Below, piece after piece: positions 28,368-37,203 of a stretch of 42,311 bases of DNA (position 1 is the stretch's first letter; the number at the start of each line of letters is the position of its first letter). The notes under the pieces were generated by a model, which saw only the letters and a program-made list of their open reading frames with translations, was not told where the DNA came from and ran no database searches. The DNA is from Candidatus Nanopelagicaceae bacterium (GTDB lineage Bacteria; Actinomycetota; Actinomycetes; Nanopelagicales; Nanopelagicaceae): the NCBI GenBank assembly GCA_947454425.1, contig CANGJV010000003.1, positions 1 to 42,311 on the forward strand, read 5' to 3'. The translations under genes were made by a program, and so were the position numbers.

Positions 28368-28922
28368 TTACTTGACTGTTGAATCCAAAGTGATTTGCTC
28401 GTTACCAGTTGCGCTAAAGGTCAGATGGAGTCCATCGCCTGATTTAGTAGGACAGACAATTGCCCATTTGAAGGTGAGTGATTTGCCAGGCTTAACAATC
28501 GTATCCATAGGTAGTCCGATGACACCGGATGCCTCTTCAAAAACATCGGAACAGGATTGCGCAGCATCGCTATCAAAGGCGCTCTGAATGATGGCAAAAG
28601 AGGCTAAATCAGCCTCTTTTGAGCCAGTATTTTTAATCGTGATATCCATAATCATAGGTCGACCTTCAACTCCGAGAGCTGCTGGATCTTTAGCTGCAAA
28701 GCTGGCTGGGTCGGTTACATTGAGGATGAGTCCATCGCCGAGAGCAACATCGCTGCCAAAGCCTCCCTTGACCTCCTCGAGGGTATCCTGATTGGCCTTC
28801 TCAGCAAGCGCCGCGGCAGAGGTGGTGTCTCCATCCATGGGCACGCGAGGCCCGGCGGTGAAGTACGCAATCGAAACCACGGTGGCTAGAGCCAGGGGTG
28901 TCACAATCTGCCAACGTTTCAT
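28368..28922 (-). CDS. Membrane-anchored/secreted protein with DUF4352-like extracellular domain
   Basis: MKRWQIVTPLALATVVSIAYFTAGP TM start with SD GGAG; MIMDITIKNTGSKEADLASFAI beta-sandwich-like pattern. The ORF-track start at 28976 is an upstream TTG. Confidence 0.6.
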   Translation of the reverse strand: MKRWQIVTPLALATVVSIAYFTAGPRVPMDGDTTSAAALAEKANQDTLEEVKGGFGSDVALGDGLILNVTDPASFAAKDPAALGVEGRPMIMDITIKNTGSKEADLASFAIIQSAFDSDAAQSCSDVFEEASGVIGLPMDTIVKPGKSLTFKWAIVCPTKSGDGLHLTFSATGNEQITLDSTVK

Positions 28923-28993
28923 TTTCTGCTCCTTCTTCGATAGGCGGAGATTTCCATTTTGTTCCATCGTTGTCAAGCCTTATAAATCAGGAA

Positions 28994-29998
28994 TTATGCA
29001 CGACTTTCTAGCATGAGCTCGAGTAACGCGCGGTCAATATTGAGTCCTTCAAAGTTCTCATAAACCGTCCCAGGGCGACCGTGATTTGCAATTCCAAAGT
29101 TGCCGTCAAATTCCCAGAGCGAATATCCCCAACGAGATTCACGGTAGATATCAAAGAGATCCTTGAACCAGGCTAGAGCGACATCATTATCGGTGTAGCG
29201 ATAGCAGCCAAATTCACCAATATGCACTGGTCGGCCCATCGCCTGTACTTCTCGCCATGGTGCGTAGAAGTCCCATAACGATTCACGATTCCAGAACGTT
29301 CCTTCATATTCACATGGGTATGTTGGAACTGGCATGCCCTTGCTTCCATCCCACCATTCAGCTTTGTAATGACTTACCAACATAGGTTGATAGCCGCGAC
29401 CACTATGGACAACGTTGAGATCTGCAAGCTCTGGCATCGCTAAGTGCCCGCCGGCGAGTCCGTTGATCACAACTGTTCTCTCAGGATCAATATTTCTAAT
29501 TGCAGCCGTCACCGAACGAATCACCTTCTGATGAATATCTCTAGTGAAGCCACGCTGACCTTCTGCCGGTGGCTCATTGACGAGATCAAAACTCATGAGG
29601 TCGAGATACTTTCCTCGATAACGTTCTGCGACGGTCTCCCAGAGGCGATGGAAGACTTGCTGTGGAAGTTCGTCAGCCCATAAATTCGTACTCTCGAGCT
29701 CCCAGCCGTTGATGCAATACCCCGGGGCTCTATGTAAATTAAGGCTGATATGAATTCCGCGTGAGACCGATTCATGAACATACGAATCGAGAGTCTTGAG
29801 AAAACTTTCATGAACCTCGCCATGTAAATCATCAATCCAGAATCGATAATCAGTAGGAAGTCGCAGAAATTTAAAGTCGTACTTCGCCATAAAGTCGAGC
29901 ATTCGAGTATCCGCGGGAAGCACCTCTGACATATGACCTTTGGAATATGCCCATTGAGCGTTAAATCCATACCCTAGGTTCTCTTCATTGGTAATCAT
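28994..29998 (-). CDS. Glycoside hydrolase family 5 (cellulase/mannanase-like), no signal peptide
   Basis: KFLRLPTDYRFWID; ISLNLHRAPGYCIN; MSFDLVNEPPAEGQRG; VHIGEFGCY. Confidence 0.9.
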   Translation of the reverse strand: MITNEENLGYGFNAQWAYSKGHMSEVLPADTRMLDFMAKYDFKFLRLPTDYRFWIDDLHGEVHESFLKTLDSYVHESVSRGIHISLNLHRAPGYCINGWELESTNLWADELPQQVFHRLWETVAERYRGKYLDLMSFDLVNEPPAEGQRGFTRDIHQKVIRSVTAAIRNIDPERTVVINGLAGGHLAMPELADLNVVHSGRGYQPMLVSHYKAEWWDGSKGMPVPTYPCEYEGTFWNRESLWDFYAPWREVQAMGRPVHIGEFGCYRYTDNDVALAWFKDLFDIYRESRWGYSLWEFDGNFGIANHGRPGTVYENFEGLNIDRALLELMLESRA

Positions 29999-30975
29999 TT
30001 TGCTCCGCTCTTTTCAATGAGGTTCTTTAGCCATGCAGCTTGTACTAGTTGGTGCTCAACACTTCCACCTTCGTGAGTATTGAATTCATATATTTGGGTA
30101 TCAACTTTGCCGGCATAGTGATTGCGCATAGCAAATATGGTCTCTGGAGGACAGACCGGATCATGCATTCCTATCGAAATAATCGCAGGTGATTTAGCCA
30201 TGGTTACTAAGTTCATACAATCAAAGTAAGAAAGGGTTGTGAAAATTGATTCAATCTCATTGCGATGAACTCGGGCATAGAGAGTTATCTCGTGATAAGG
30301 GTAAGTGTCAACAACTTCAGTTGCCCGTTTGTAATTACAGAGAAAGGGAACATCGGGCATCGCTGCAAATACATCTTTAGAGAGTGAAGTCGCAGCGAGT
30401 GCTATTCCTCCGCCTTGACTTCCACCAGCGACCACAATCCGCTCTGCATCTACGCCAGGAAGCTCTTTGGCAGCGCTGATAAAGGAGACGGCGTCGATAA
30501 AGACTCTGCGATAGAAATAATCTTTTTTATCTTGAATTCCCGCAGTCATAAATCCAGGAGTTTGAGGGCCGCGTGGATAAGTGCCATCCGGGGTGTCGCT
30601 AAGTCTGAAGCCGCCACCTTGTCCTCTGGTATCCATCACCAAGACTCGATAACCAACTGTGACCCAGAAGAGCCACTCATGTGGCAACCCTCTACCGCCT
30701 CCGTAACCGTCATACAGAACTATGCACGGAGTACTTTCATTGATTTCTTTAGGTTGAAGGAACCACCCTTTGATGGGATCACCGTTGAAGCCAGCGATAG
30801 TCATATCTGAGACTTCAACAAGAGTGAGGGGGGTCGGATGTGGCTCCATTGCAATGATGGGTTGAGTCGGAAGATATTGCGCCAACGTCTCTTGCCAGAA
30901 CTGGTGGAAATCCGGCTGAAGCGTCAGGGGCGCCTTCAGAACTTCTAGCTCGTCGCGTGATGGTCCGATCAACAT
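29995..30975 (-). CDS. CE7 acetyl esterase (acetyl xylan esterase / cephalosporin-C deacetylase family)
   Basis: VLVMDTRGQGGGF (RGQ), VVAGGSQGGGIALA (GxSQGG), C-terminal HEGG. Confidence 0.92.
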   Translation of the reverse strand: MLIGPSRDELEVLKAPLTLQPDFHQFWQETLAQYLPTQPIIAMEPHPTPLTLVEVSDMTIAGFNGDPIKGWFLQPKEINESTPCIVLYDGYGGGRGLPHEWLFWVTVGYRVLVMDTRGQGGGFRLSDTPDGTYPRGPQTPGFMTAGIQDKKDYFYRRVFIDAVSFISAAKELPGVDAERIVVAGGSQGGGIALAATSLSKDVFAAMPDVPFLCNYKRATEVVDTYPYHEITLYARVHRNEIESIFTTLSYFDCMNLVTMAKSPAIISIGMHDPVCPPETIFAMRNHYAGKVDTQIYEFNTHEGGSVEHQLVQAAWLKNLIEKSGAK

Positions 30976-30992
30976 ATCAATCCAACTCTCTC

Positions 30993-32774
30993 TTATGAAT
31001 TTTCCGGAATAAACGATTGCGCGTCGTAAAGCCTCTTATAAAGTCCGTTGTGACCAAGTAGCTCTACGTGGGTGCCAGATTCAACAATGCGGCCATCTTC
31101 AAGTACCAGAATCACATCTGCCTCTTTCACAGTGGAAAGTCGGTGGGCTACTACAAAAGAAGTTCTTGAACTCATCAACTTCGAAAGTGCACCCTGAATT
31201 AATCGCTCAGATTCAGAGTCAAGGGCAGCGGTCGCCTCATCGAGAATCAGCACTTTAGGATTTCGAATGAGTGCGCGAGCGATTGCGATTCTCTGGCGTT
31301 GCCCACCACTAAGGCGCGCACCGCGCTCGCCAACAATAGTTTGTATTCCGTTATCTAATTGCGAAACAAAGTCCCAAGCGTTGGCATCTCGGAGTGAATC
31401 TTCAATCTCCTTTAAGGTCACATCCCCAAGTCCGTAGGCAATATTCTCGGCAATTGTCCCTTCAAAGAGCACGGATTCTTGAGGTACAACAGAGATGTGT
31501 TTTCTTACAACTCGGAGATCGAGCTCTTGTGAATTTACTCCATCAATTGTGATGACTCCCGAAGTTGGACGAAGGAGTCCAATCACAAGATTGATCAATG
31601 TTGATTTTCCAGAACCGGATGGCCCGACTAGAGCAATCATCTTTCCAGGAGTAGCTTCGAGTGAAATTTCCGAAAGCGATGGTTTGTGGTTTGTCGGATA
31701 AGTAAATGAGACATTGTGAAATTTAATTTCGCCGTCAATTTTTTCCACTTGAAGTTTGCCTTGGTTAATTTCTAAGTCAGGGGATTCAAGAATTTCACCA
31801 AGTGATGTGATGGAAGCAAAGCCCTTTGAGATTGCTGGAGCCAAGCTGGCAAGGAGAATGATTGAGCCAATCAAAGCGCCGAAATTTGAGGTGAGTAAAA
31901 CAACATCTCCTGCCGAAATTCCAAATTTTCCTTGGAGGGCAAAGATGGCAGAGAGAATGAGGCAGGTAACGTTTGCAAGTTGAAAAGTTACCCACGCCGC
32001 AGCGTTAAATTTACCGTTTATTCGATCGAGTTTGAGCCCAGCCTGTCGAACCGATGCAAAGGAATCTTGCATGCGCTGCACGGCTCTGCGCTCTAATCCA
32101 TGAGCACGAGTTACTGGCAGCAAAATAGTCATCTCGTTTACATGAGAGGACATTCGCTCAATTTCACCTCTGAAATCTTCATTGTATTCATTGAGCGACT
32201 TTCGTAATTTAATAATGGTGAAAGATGCGAAGGGAACCACAATAATAAAGAAAATTAGGAAGTTTGGGACTCGAATCGCAGTAACGATAAATGCACCCAT
32301 GAAGCTATTGACTGCCGCCAGACCACCGTCAGAGAGATGACGGAGCATCTGCTCGATATTCTCAACATCACGAACCACTTTGGTTTGCAGTGCTCCTGCG
32401 TTGGTTCTTTGATAGAAACCGATACTGAGCTGTTGCATGCGAACAACAAGTGCAGAACGTAACCGGTTCTCGATATCTCGGATAGAGATTGCAAGATATT
32501 TTACATAGAGAAGATTCATGGGAAAGTTCTGAACAACGACAAAGATAAGCGCACCACCATTGAGGGCAAGGTCAATGAGGCTCTTCTTCTGTACGACGAT
32601 ATCGATGAGATTTGCCGTGATCAGGGGAATAAACCATGCCGGCGAATGCTTGATACTAAAGAAAATAACGGCGAGCAGAATGTTCTTCCGTTGATTACCC
32701 AGGAGGAATAGAAGAGTCTTGATGGGGCTCTCACCCTTAAAGTGGTGAGCTAATTCGTTCTCTTCAAGTTGCAT
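30993..32774 (-). CDS. ABC exporter, fused TMD-NBD (ABCB/MsbA-like)
   Basis: Walker A GPSGSGKST, signature LSGGQRQRIAIARAL, Walker B KVLILDEATAALD. Confidence 0.95.
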   Translation of the reverse strand: MQLEENELAHHFKGESPIKTLLFLLGNQRKNILLAVIFFSIKHSPAWFIPLITANLIDIVVQKKSLIDLALNGGALIFVVVQNFPMNLLYVKYLAISIRDIENRLRSALVVRMQQLSIGFYQRTNAGALQTKVVRDVENIEQMLRHLSDGGLAAVNSFMGAFIVTAIRVPNFLIFFIIVVPFASFTIIKLRKSLNEYNEDFRGEIERMSSHVNEMTILLPVTRAHGLERRAVQRMQDSFASVRQAGLKLDRINGKFNAAAWVTFQLANVTCLILSAIFALQGKFGISAGDVVLLTSNFGALIGSIILLASLAPAISKGFASITSLGEILESPDLEINQGKLQVEKIDGEIKFHNVSFTYPTNHKPSLSEISLEATPGKMIALVGPSGSGKSTLINLVIGLLRPTSGVITIDGVNSQELDLRVVRKHISVVPQESVLFEGTIAENIAYGLGDVTLKEIEDSLRDANAWDFVSQLDNGIQTIVGERGARLSGGQRQRIAIARALIRNPKVLILDEATAALDSESERLIQGALSKLMSSRTSFVVAHRLSTVKEADVILVLEDGRIVESGTHVELLGHNGLYKRLYDAQSFIPENS

Positions 32775-32908
32775 GGCGTAAAACTACCCAAGTGTGAGAT
32801 AGAACTACAGTTAATTTCATAACAATTTACATGTCCCGAAATCTGATTTAGGACAAAGGAATTTTGTAGAGAAATACTAAAGACTGGTAATGGAGAAGGG
32901 CGCTTCTC

Positions 32909-33241
32909 TCACCCTTTGAACTTACGAATCTCTTGCGGCCAGCCACATCCCTGACCTACTTTTGCGCCCCACATCTTTGCTTCATCATCGGTTGCTACAT
33001 CGATGATGGTGAGTCCGCCGAGAAATTCTCCAAAAGTTGTAATTGGTCCGCCGATAACGCCGTTCTCATCTGAACCGAATGCCAACTCAATCTCTTCTAC
33101 TAGACCACCGGCGAAGACGAGCACGCCTGCCTCTTTCATATCTTCAACAACCTGGCGCGATAAAGGACCTCGAGATTGAAACCACTCAGATGTGTGATCG
33201 CCGACCCATTGCTGATTAAAGTAAATAATGTATTTAGCCAT
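32909..33241 (-). CDS. YCII-related domain protein
   Basis: MKEAGVLVFAGGLVEEIELAF...VIGGPITTFGEFLGGLTIIDVATDDEAKMWGAKVGQGCGWPQEIRKF. Confidence 0.85.
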   Translation of the reverse strand: MAKYIIYFNQQWVGDHTSEWFQSRGPLSRQVVEDMKEAGVLVFAGGLVEEIELAFGSDENGVIGGPITTFGEFLGGLTIIDVATDDEAKMWGAKVGQGCGWPQEIRKFKG

Positions 33242-33279
33242 AAGCAGATAGTAGGCGAATGGAATTGTTAATCAGGGAA

Positions 33280-33492
33280 TTAAAGACCGTTCTTCTGCCT
33301 GAAAACAGCAACAATCGCATTCGCATGGCCATGACCCATCTCGAACTTCTCTTTGAGGTGAGCCACTTGTTCCATGTGAGCCAACTTTGAAACCTTCTTT
33401 AGCTCTTTCATCCAATGTTCTATCGGCTTTCCGTACTTCTTCTCGATTGAGGGAAAATACGATGCCGGACCAGTTACTTTCTTTTCAGCCAT
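33280..33492 (-). CDS. DUF4287-domain protein
   Basis: YFPSIEKKYGKPIEHWMKELKKVSKLAHMEQVAHLKEKFEMGHGHANAIVAVFR. Confidence 0.85.
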   Translation of the reverse strand: MAEKKVTGPASYFPSIEKKYGKPIEHWMKELKKVSKLAHMEQVAHLKEKFEMGHGHANAIVAVFRQKNGL

Positions 33493-33555
33493 GCCTAAAT
33501 CGTAATTTATTCCTGCCGGAAATTAAAGAAGATAAATCCAAAGACTTAGAATGAT

Positions 33556-34755
33556 TTACTGTTTAGTTTTGAGTCCTAGCGCATCCAGAAGTACTGCTTC
33601 TGTCACGCCAAGTTTCTTAGCTGCTGCTGCGATATCAGGTGGCGTAGTATTTCCAAATGCTGCTTTTAGAGCTTTCTCCGTTATTCCAAGTTTCTTTGAA
33701 GCTGCTGCAGTATCAATAGCTGGACCGCCTTGTCCGCCCGGACCTTCCGTTGTGGCTAGAGGATCCACTGCCATAAGTCCTTTAACGCACTTTACAACCA
33801 AATTCTTCTCAGCTGATTGTGCATAATAGTGATAACCATCTTTCGCAGTTGTTCGACCATTACAATCGTCAAGCTTGATTTTGCTCTTTGAGCTCAGAGG
33901 TGCAAAAACGGCAACTCCATCCATTGCATAACCAATAATCTTTGTTTCTGCATCAGGATTATCAATATGGGAATCGTACTCAATACCTTCACATCCAGTG
34001 TAGGCGTGGAGGTGATATCCGGCAGTGGGATTGAAGTGTCCACCGCAATCATCAAACGCGGCGATTGTGTATGCACCTAAGATCGCATCAACTGGAGCGG
34101 ATGCGGAGATGACTAATCCATTGATAGTGACCCCTAAATTCCCACGTGGAGAAGAGGCAGAACTTGCCAAGACGGGTTTGGTTGGAACAAGTATTGAGGT
34201 TGGAACGGGCTTTGTTGTCGTGGTCCACTCCCATGTTCCCTCCACACAGTGATACTTATAAGCCTCTTGAACATCTGGTCGAGCGGCACCTTGGAAAGCC
34301 TCTTTAGTATCAGTGACATTTACCTTGCCGGATTCATCGTAGAGCTTCCACTTAACATCTTTATAAATAGTCGACAGATCTAAAATGAATTGCCCATCTA
34401 CGTTATAGATTTTTTCACCATCAAGCCAAATACCTGCAACTTCAGCCGTTGAACTGGTCGATTCAGGGCAGAATGGGCCAATCTTTGAATCTACTGGCGC
34501 GCCGGTCACCTCGATTCGATAGCAAGAAGTCTCGACACCATTAGAAAGCGTGCAATCTTCAGTAGTAATTGCCTTCGTGAGCGACCCATCCATAAAGTTT
34601 GCAGCTACAACTCCGGGCGCCACAAAATCATAGGAAGTTTCTTTTGAACTCAAAACCTTAATGCCCGTAATTCCAAGGATCGCAGCGACAAGGGATGCCA
34701 CCACGGCAATTTTCAGACGATTAGTTGAAATGCCTTTTAATGAGTTCATTTTCAT
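33556..34755 (-). CDS. YHYH-domain protein, N-terminal TM anchor, two C-terminal KKLGVTE repeats
   Basis: TAGYHLHAYTGCEG..TKIIGYAMDGVAVF; DGYHYYAQ; ends AASKKLGITEKALKAAFGNTTPPDIAAAAKKLGVTEAVLLDALG. Confidence 0.8.
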   Translation of the reverse strand: MKMNSLKGISTNRLKIAVVASLVAAILGITGIKVLSSKETSYDFVAPGVVAANFMDGSLTKAITTEDCTLSNGVETSCYRIEVTGAPVDSKIGPFCPESTSSTAEVAGIWLDGEKIYNVDGQFILDLSTIYKDVKWKLYDESGKVNVTDTKEAFQGAARPDVQEAYKYHCVEGTWEWTTTTKPVPTSILVPTKPVLASSASSPRGNLGVTINGLVISASAPVDAILGAYTIAAFDDCGGHFNPTAGYHLHAYTGCEGIEYDSHIDNPDAETKIIGYAMDGVAVFAPLSSKSKIKLDDCNGRTTAKDGYHYYAQSAEKNLVVKCVKGLMAVDPLATTEGPGGQGGPAIDTAAASKKLGITEKALKAAFGNTTPPDIAAAAKKLGVTEAVLLDALGLKTKQ

Positions 34756-35759
34756 CCTTTTGGATTCGCTTGAATGCCCAATGCATTCAAAAGTACTGTT
34801 TCTGACACGCCGAGCTTTTTAGCTGCTCCTGCAAGATCAGGAGGGTTTGTTGTACCAAATGATTCCTTGAGCAAATCCACTGTCACTCCAAGTTTCTTTG
34901 CCGCAGCATCTAGGTCAGGCATTGGCATTTGACCTCCACCCATGGCAGGCATCGATTGAATTTGAGTTGAATCTACCTTTCCGTGGAAGCATGCAATTGA
35001 TGATCGAGCATCTGCAGTTCCGAGAAGCACATAGTGGTAAATACCTTTTGGGAATTCCGGCGTAGAACTAATAATTCCATTGCACTGATCCAGATTTTTA
35101 GCTGTTAACTGCCGCCCATTGATGTCACGGTCACCGTAGATTGGGAAACCATCTAACGCAAAACCAATAATACGAGAAGGCTTGCCCGCCTTATCAACTT
35201 TAGCTGTGACACAAGTAGGCAGGCCGTGATAATGATATGCCCCGATATTTGGCGTTGGATGACCAGAGCACTTATCTACAAAAGAGGCAGTAATACCTGC
35301 AGAATTAGTGATGGTGAAATTATTCGCCATTGCGACCGTCTGGCCGTCTCCTTCAAAAGGATTGTATAGAACAGCCCCTGAAACCATGACTCCGATAGAG
35401 CCTAGGGAAGTGGTTGTTACTGATGATGAATACTGTGGGGTAGTCGGGATGGTGAATTTATATATTTGAGCCTTCGTTGGATCGGCAATGATGTTCGCTG
35501 TTGTTTCATTAGGCACAACAACGCCAGCGTTAGGAACTGCATAGTAGGCATCACGTGAATGATTAGGAATTCCAGTCGGCTCCATGATTACCGAGCTCTT
35601 TGAATAACTGAGTTTTATAGTTGGATTCCACTTTGCCCCCTTTACTGCAGAGACCGTCGCAACGCTCTTAGGGCTACTTGCAGCGTGGGCTGAAATAAAC
35701 ACAGCGCTATTGGTTGCTACGAGCAGAAATCCAGCAAAAACTACGAGTTTTCTTTTCAT
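34752..35759 (-). CDS. Secreted YHYH-domain protein with two C-terminal KKLGVT repeats
   Basis: Signal MKRKLVVFAGFLLVATNSAVFISAHAA; IGAYHYHGLPTC..RIIGFALDGFPIYG; PKGIYHYVLL; ends DAAAKKLGVTVDLLKESFGTTNPPDLAGAAKKLGVSETVLLNALG. Confidence 0.85.
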   Translation of the reverse strand: MKRKLVVFAGFLLVATNSAVFISAHAASSPKSVATVSAVKGAKWNPTIKLSYSKSSVIMEPTGIPNHSRDAYYAVPNAGVVVPNETTANIIADPTKAQIYKFTIPTTPQYSSSVTTTSLGSIGVMVSGAVLYNPFEGDGQTVAMANNFTITNSAGITASFVDKCSGHPTPNIGAYHYHGLPTCVTAKVDKAGKPSRIIGFALDGFPIYGDRDINGRQLTAKNLDQCNGIISSTPEFPKGIYHYVLLGTADARSSIACFHGKVDSTQIQSMPAMGGGQMPMPDLDAAAKKLGVTVDLLKESFGTTNPPDLAGAAKKLGVSETVLLNALGIQANPKG

Positions 35760-35788
35760 TATTCCTTCCAGGTGTTCAGTCAACAAGA

Positions 35789-36334
35789 TCACAAATTTGA
35801 TAATTTTTCTTTAATAAGCGGACCAAGCGTCTCAAACCACTTTTCATATCCTCGACTATTGAGGTGAAGTCCGAAGGTATCGGGATCTTCGCAGTATGAA
35901 CTTTCAAGTTTATTTTCATCCTTAGCCTTCAGCAGAGGATAGATATCGAGGTAGATAAATCCCATCTCTTCAATCTGTGGACGGATACGTGAATTTACTT
36001 CAATCATACTCTGCGAAAATTCATCGCTTCGCGGTGTGAGTGAATTCCAAATGACTGGGATACCCCCAAGTGAGTCCTTAATTTTTCGCGCGACTTCGAG
36101 AATATTCGACACGACCGTATCTTCTGAATATCGATATTTACCAAAGTCATTAGTACCAATCATGACAATGAGAATTTCTGGAAGTGATTCAATAATTGAA
36201 GGTAACAGATCATGTAAGTCTGAAGTTGTATGGCCTGGAAAGGCGAAATTAGTCACGTAGTGTTCCTGCAGCCAATATTGCCATGGACCACCATGTGTGA
36301 TGCTATCTCCGGCAAAGACCACTCTTCGTTTCAT
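35789..36334 (-). CDS. SGNH/GDSL-family hydrolase
   Basis: VVFAGDSITHGG, IVMIGTNDFGKY, DTFGLHLNSRGYEKW. Confidence 0.92.
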   Translation of the reverse strand: MKRRVVFAGDSITHGGPWQYWLQEHYVTNFAFPGHTTSDLHDLLPSIIESLPEILIVMIGTNDFGKYRYSEDTVVSNILEVARKIKDSLGGIPVIWNSLTPRSDEFSQSMIEVNSRIRPQIEEMGFIYLDIYPLLKAKDENKLESSYCEDPDTFGLHLNSRGYEKWFETLGPLIKEKLSNL

Positions 36335-37203
36335 TTTTCTCCTGCTTTCATCCAGAAATCAATTGCTTCAGGAACGTTTCGCGCCCAAGTTGCATTGCTA
36401 TGAGCCCCATCGGAAACAACTTTCGTCCGAAAATTAACTCCATCCAAGTAACCACGAGCACGAATGACTTTGTCAGCTACCTTTTGAGATTTCTCATACT
36501 TGGCATCTAGACCCTTCGTTCCTCTGCTCATCCAGATTTTGTGGCGGCCGGGGGAGGGGAAACTCTCTGCCATTTTTTTGGCTAGTTCATCGCCTCCAAT
36601 TACCCAATGGGGAGAAAAGCTCAAGGCTGCATTAAAGAAATTTGGATGCTTAGATACCCCATATATTGATGCGAGGCCTCCCATGCTTGCACCGACCAAC
36701 GCCGTACTTTCAGGATTTACACTGTGATTAATCCTCGCGGCAATCTGAGGGACTATCTCTCGAATGATTGAATCAAGCAGTTTGTTTGCAGATAAGCCAC
36801 CAATAAATTCATCGACTGAGCCTCGGTAAAGGCCATAACTATCAATCATCCAATTCTCACGCTTTCCCATGAACTCTTCAGGTGTGTACTCCTTCAATCG
36901 ACCAAGTGGATCTTGAGCGTAAGGTGTGTGATAAATGCACATCACAGTAGGTGGAGTGACTCCATTTCTCTCCGCCATGCGGATTCCTGCTTGAGCTAAT
37001 TTCCAAGTCGCACGTTGATGTGGATTTATTCCAATGTTCCTCTTATCCAATATATTTTGGCCATCATGCGCTACAAGTAAGTGACTTCCAGGATTTACGG
37101 GTGACCAATAATCAACGGTGCGAGTACCAAATCGCACCTTATATACACATCCAGGTAATCCTCGGACTTGGAACTCTTCTACATCAATCATCGTTGCCGT
37201 CAC
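36331..37203 (-). CDS. Alpha/beta hydrolase, Fes/YieL-type esterase
   Basis: LLVAHDGQNI, TALVGASMGGLASIYGVSKHPNFFNAALSFSPHW, DGAHSNATWARNVPEAIDF. GTG start 37203 overlaps upstream stop (GTGA). Confidence 0.85.
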   Translation of the reverse strand: MTATMIDVEEFQVRGLPGCVYKVRFGTRTVDYWSPVNPGSHLLVAHDGQNILDKRNIGINPHQRATWKLAQAGIRMAERNGVTPPTVMCIYHTPYAQDPLGRLKEYTPEEFMGKRENWMIDSYGLYRGSVDEFIGGLSANKLLDSIIREIVPQIAARINHSVNPESTALVGASMGGLASIYGVSKHPNFFNAALSFSPHWVIGGDELAKKMAESFPSPGRHKIWMSRGTKGLDAKYEKSQKVADKVIRARGYLDGVNFRTKVVSDGAHSNATWARNVPEAIDFWMKAGEK

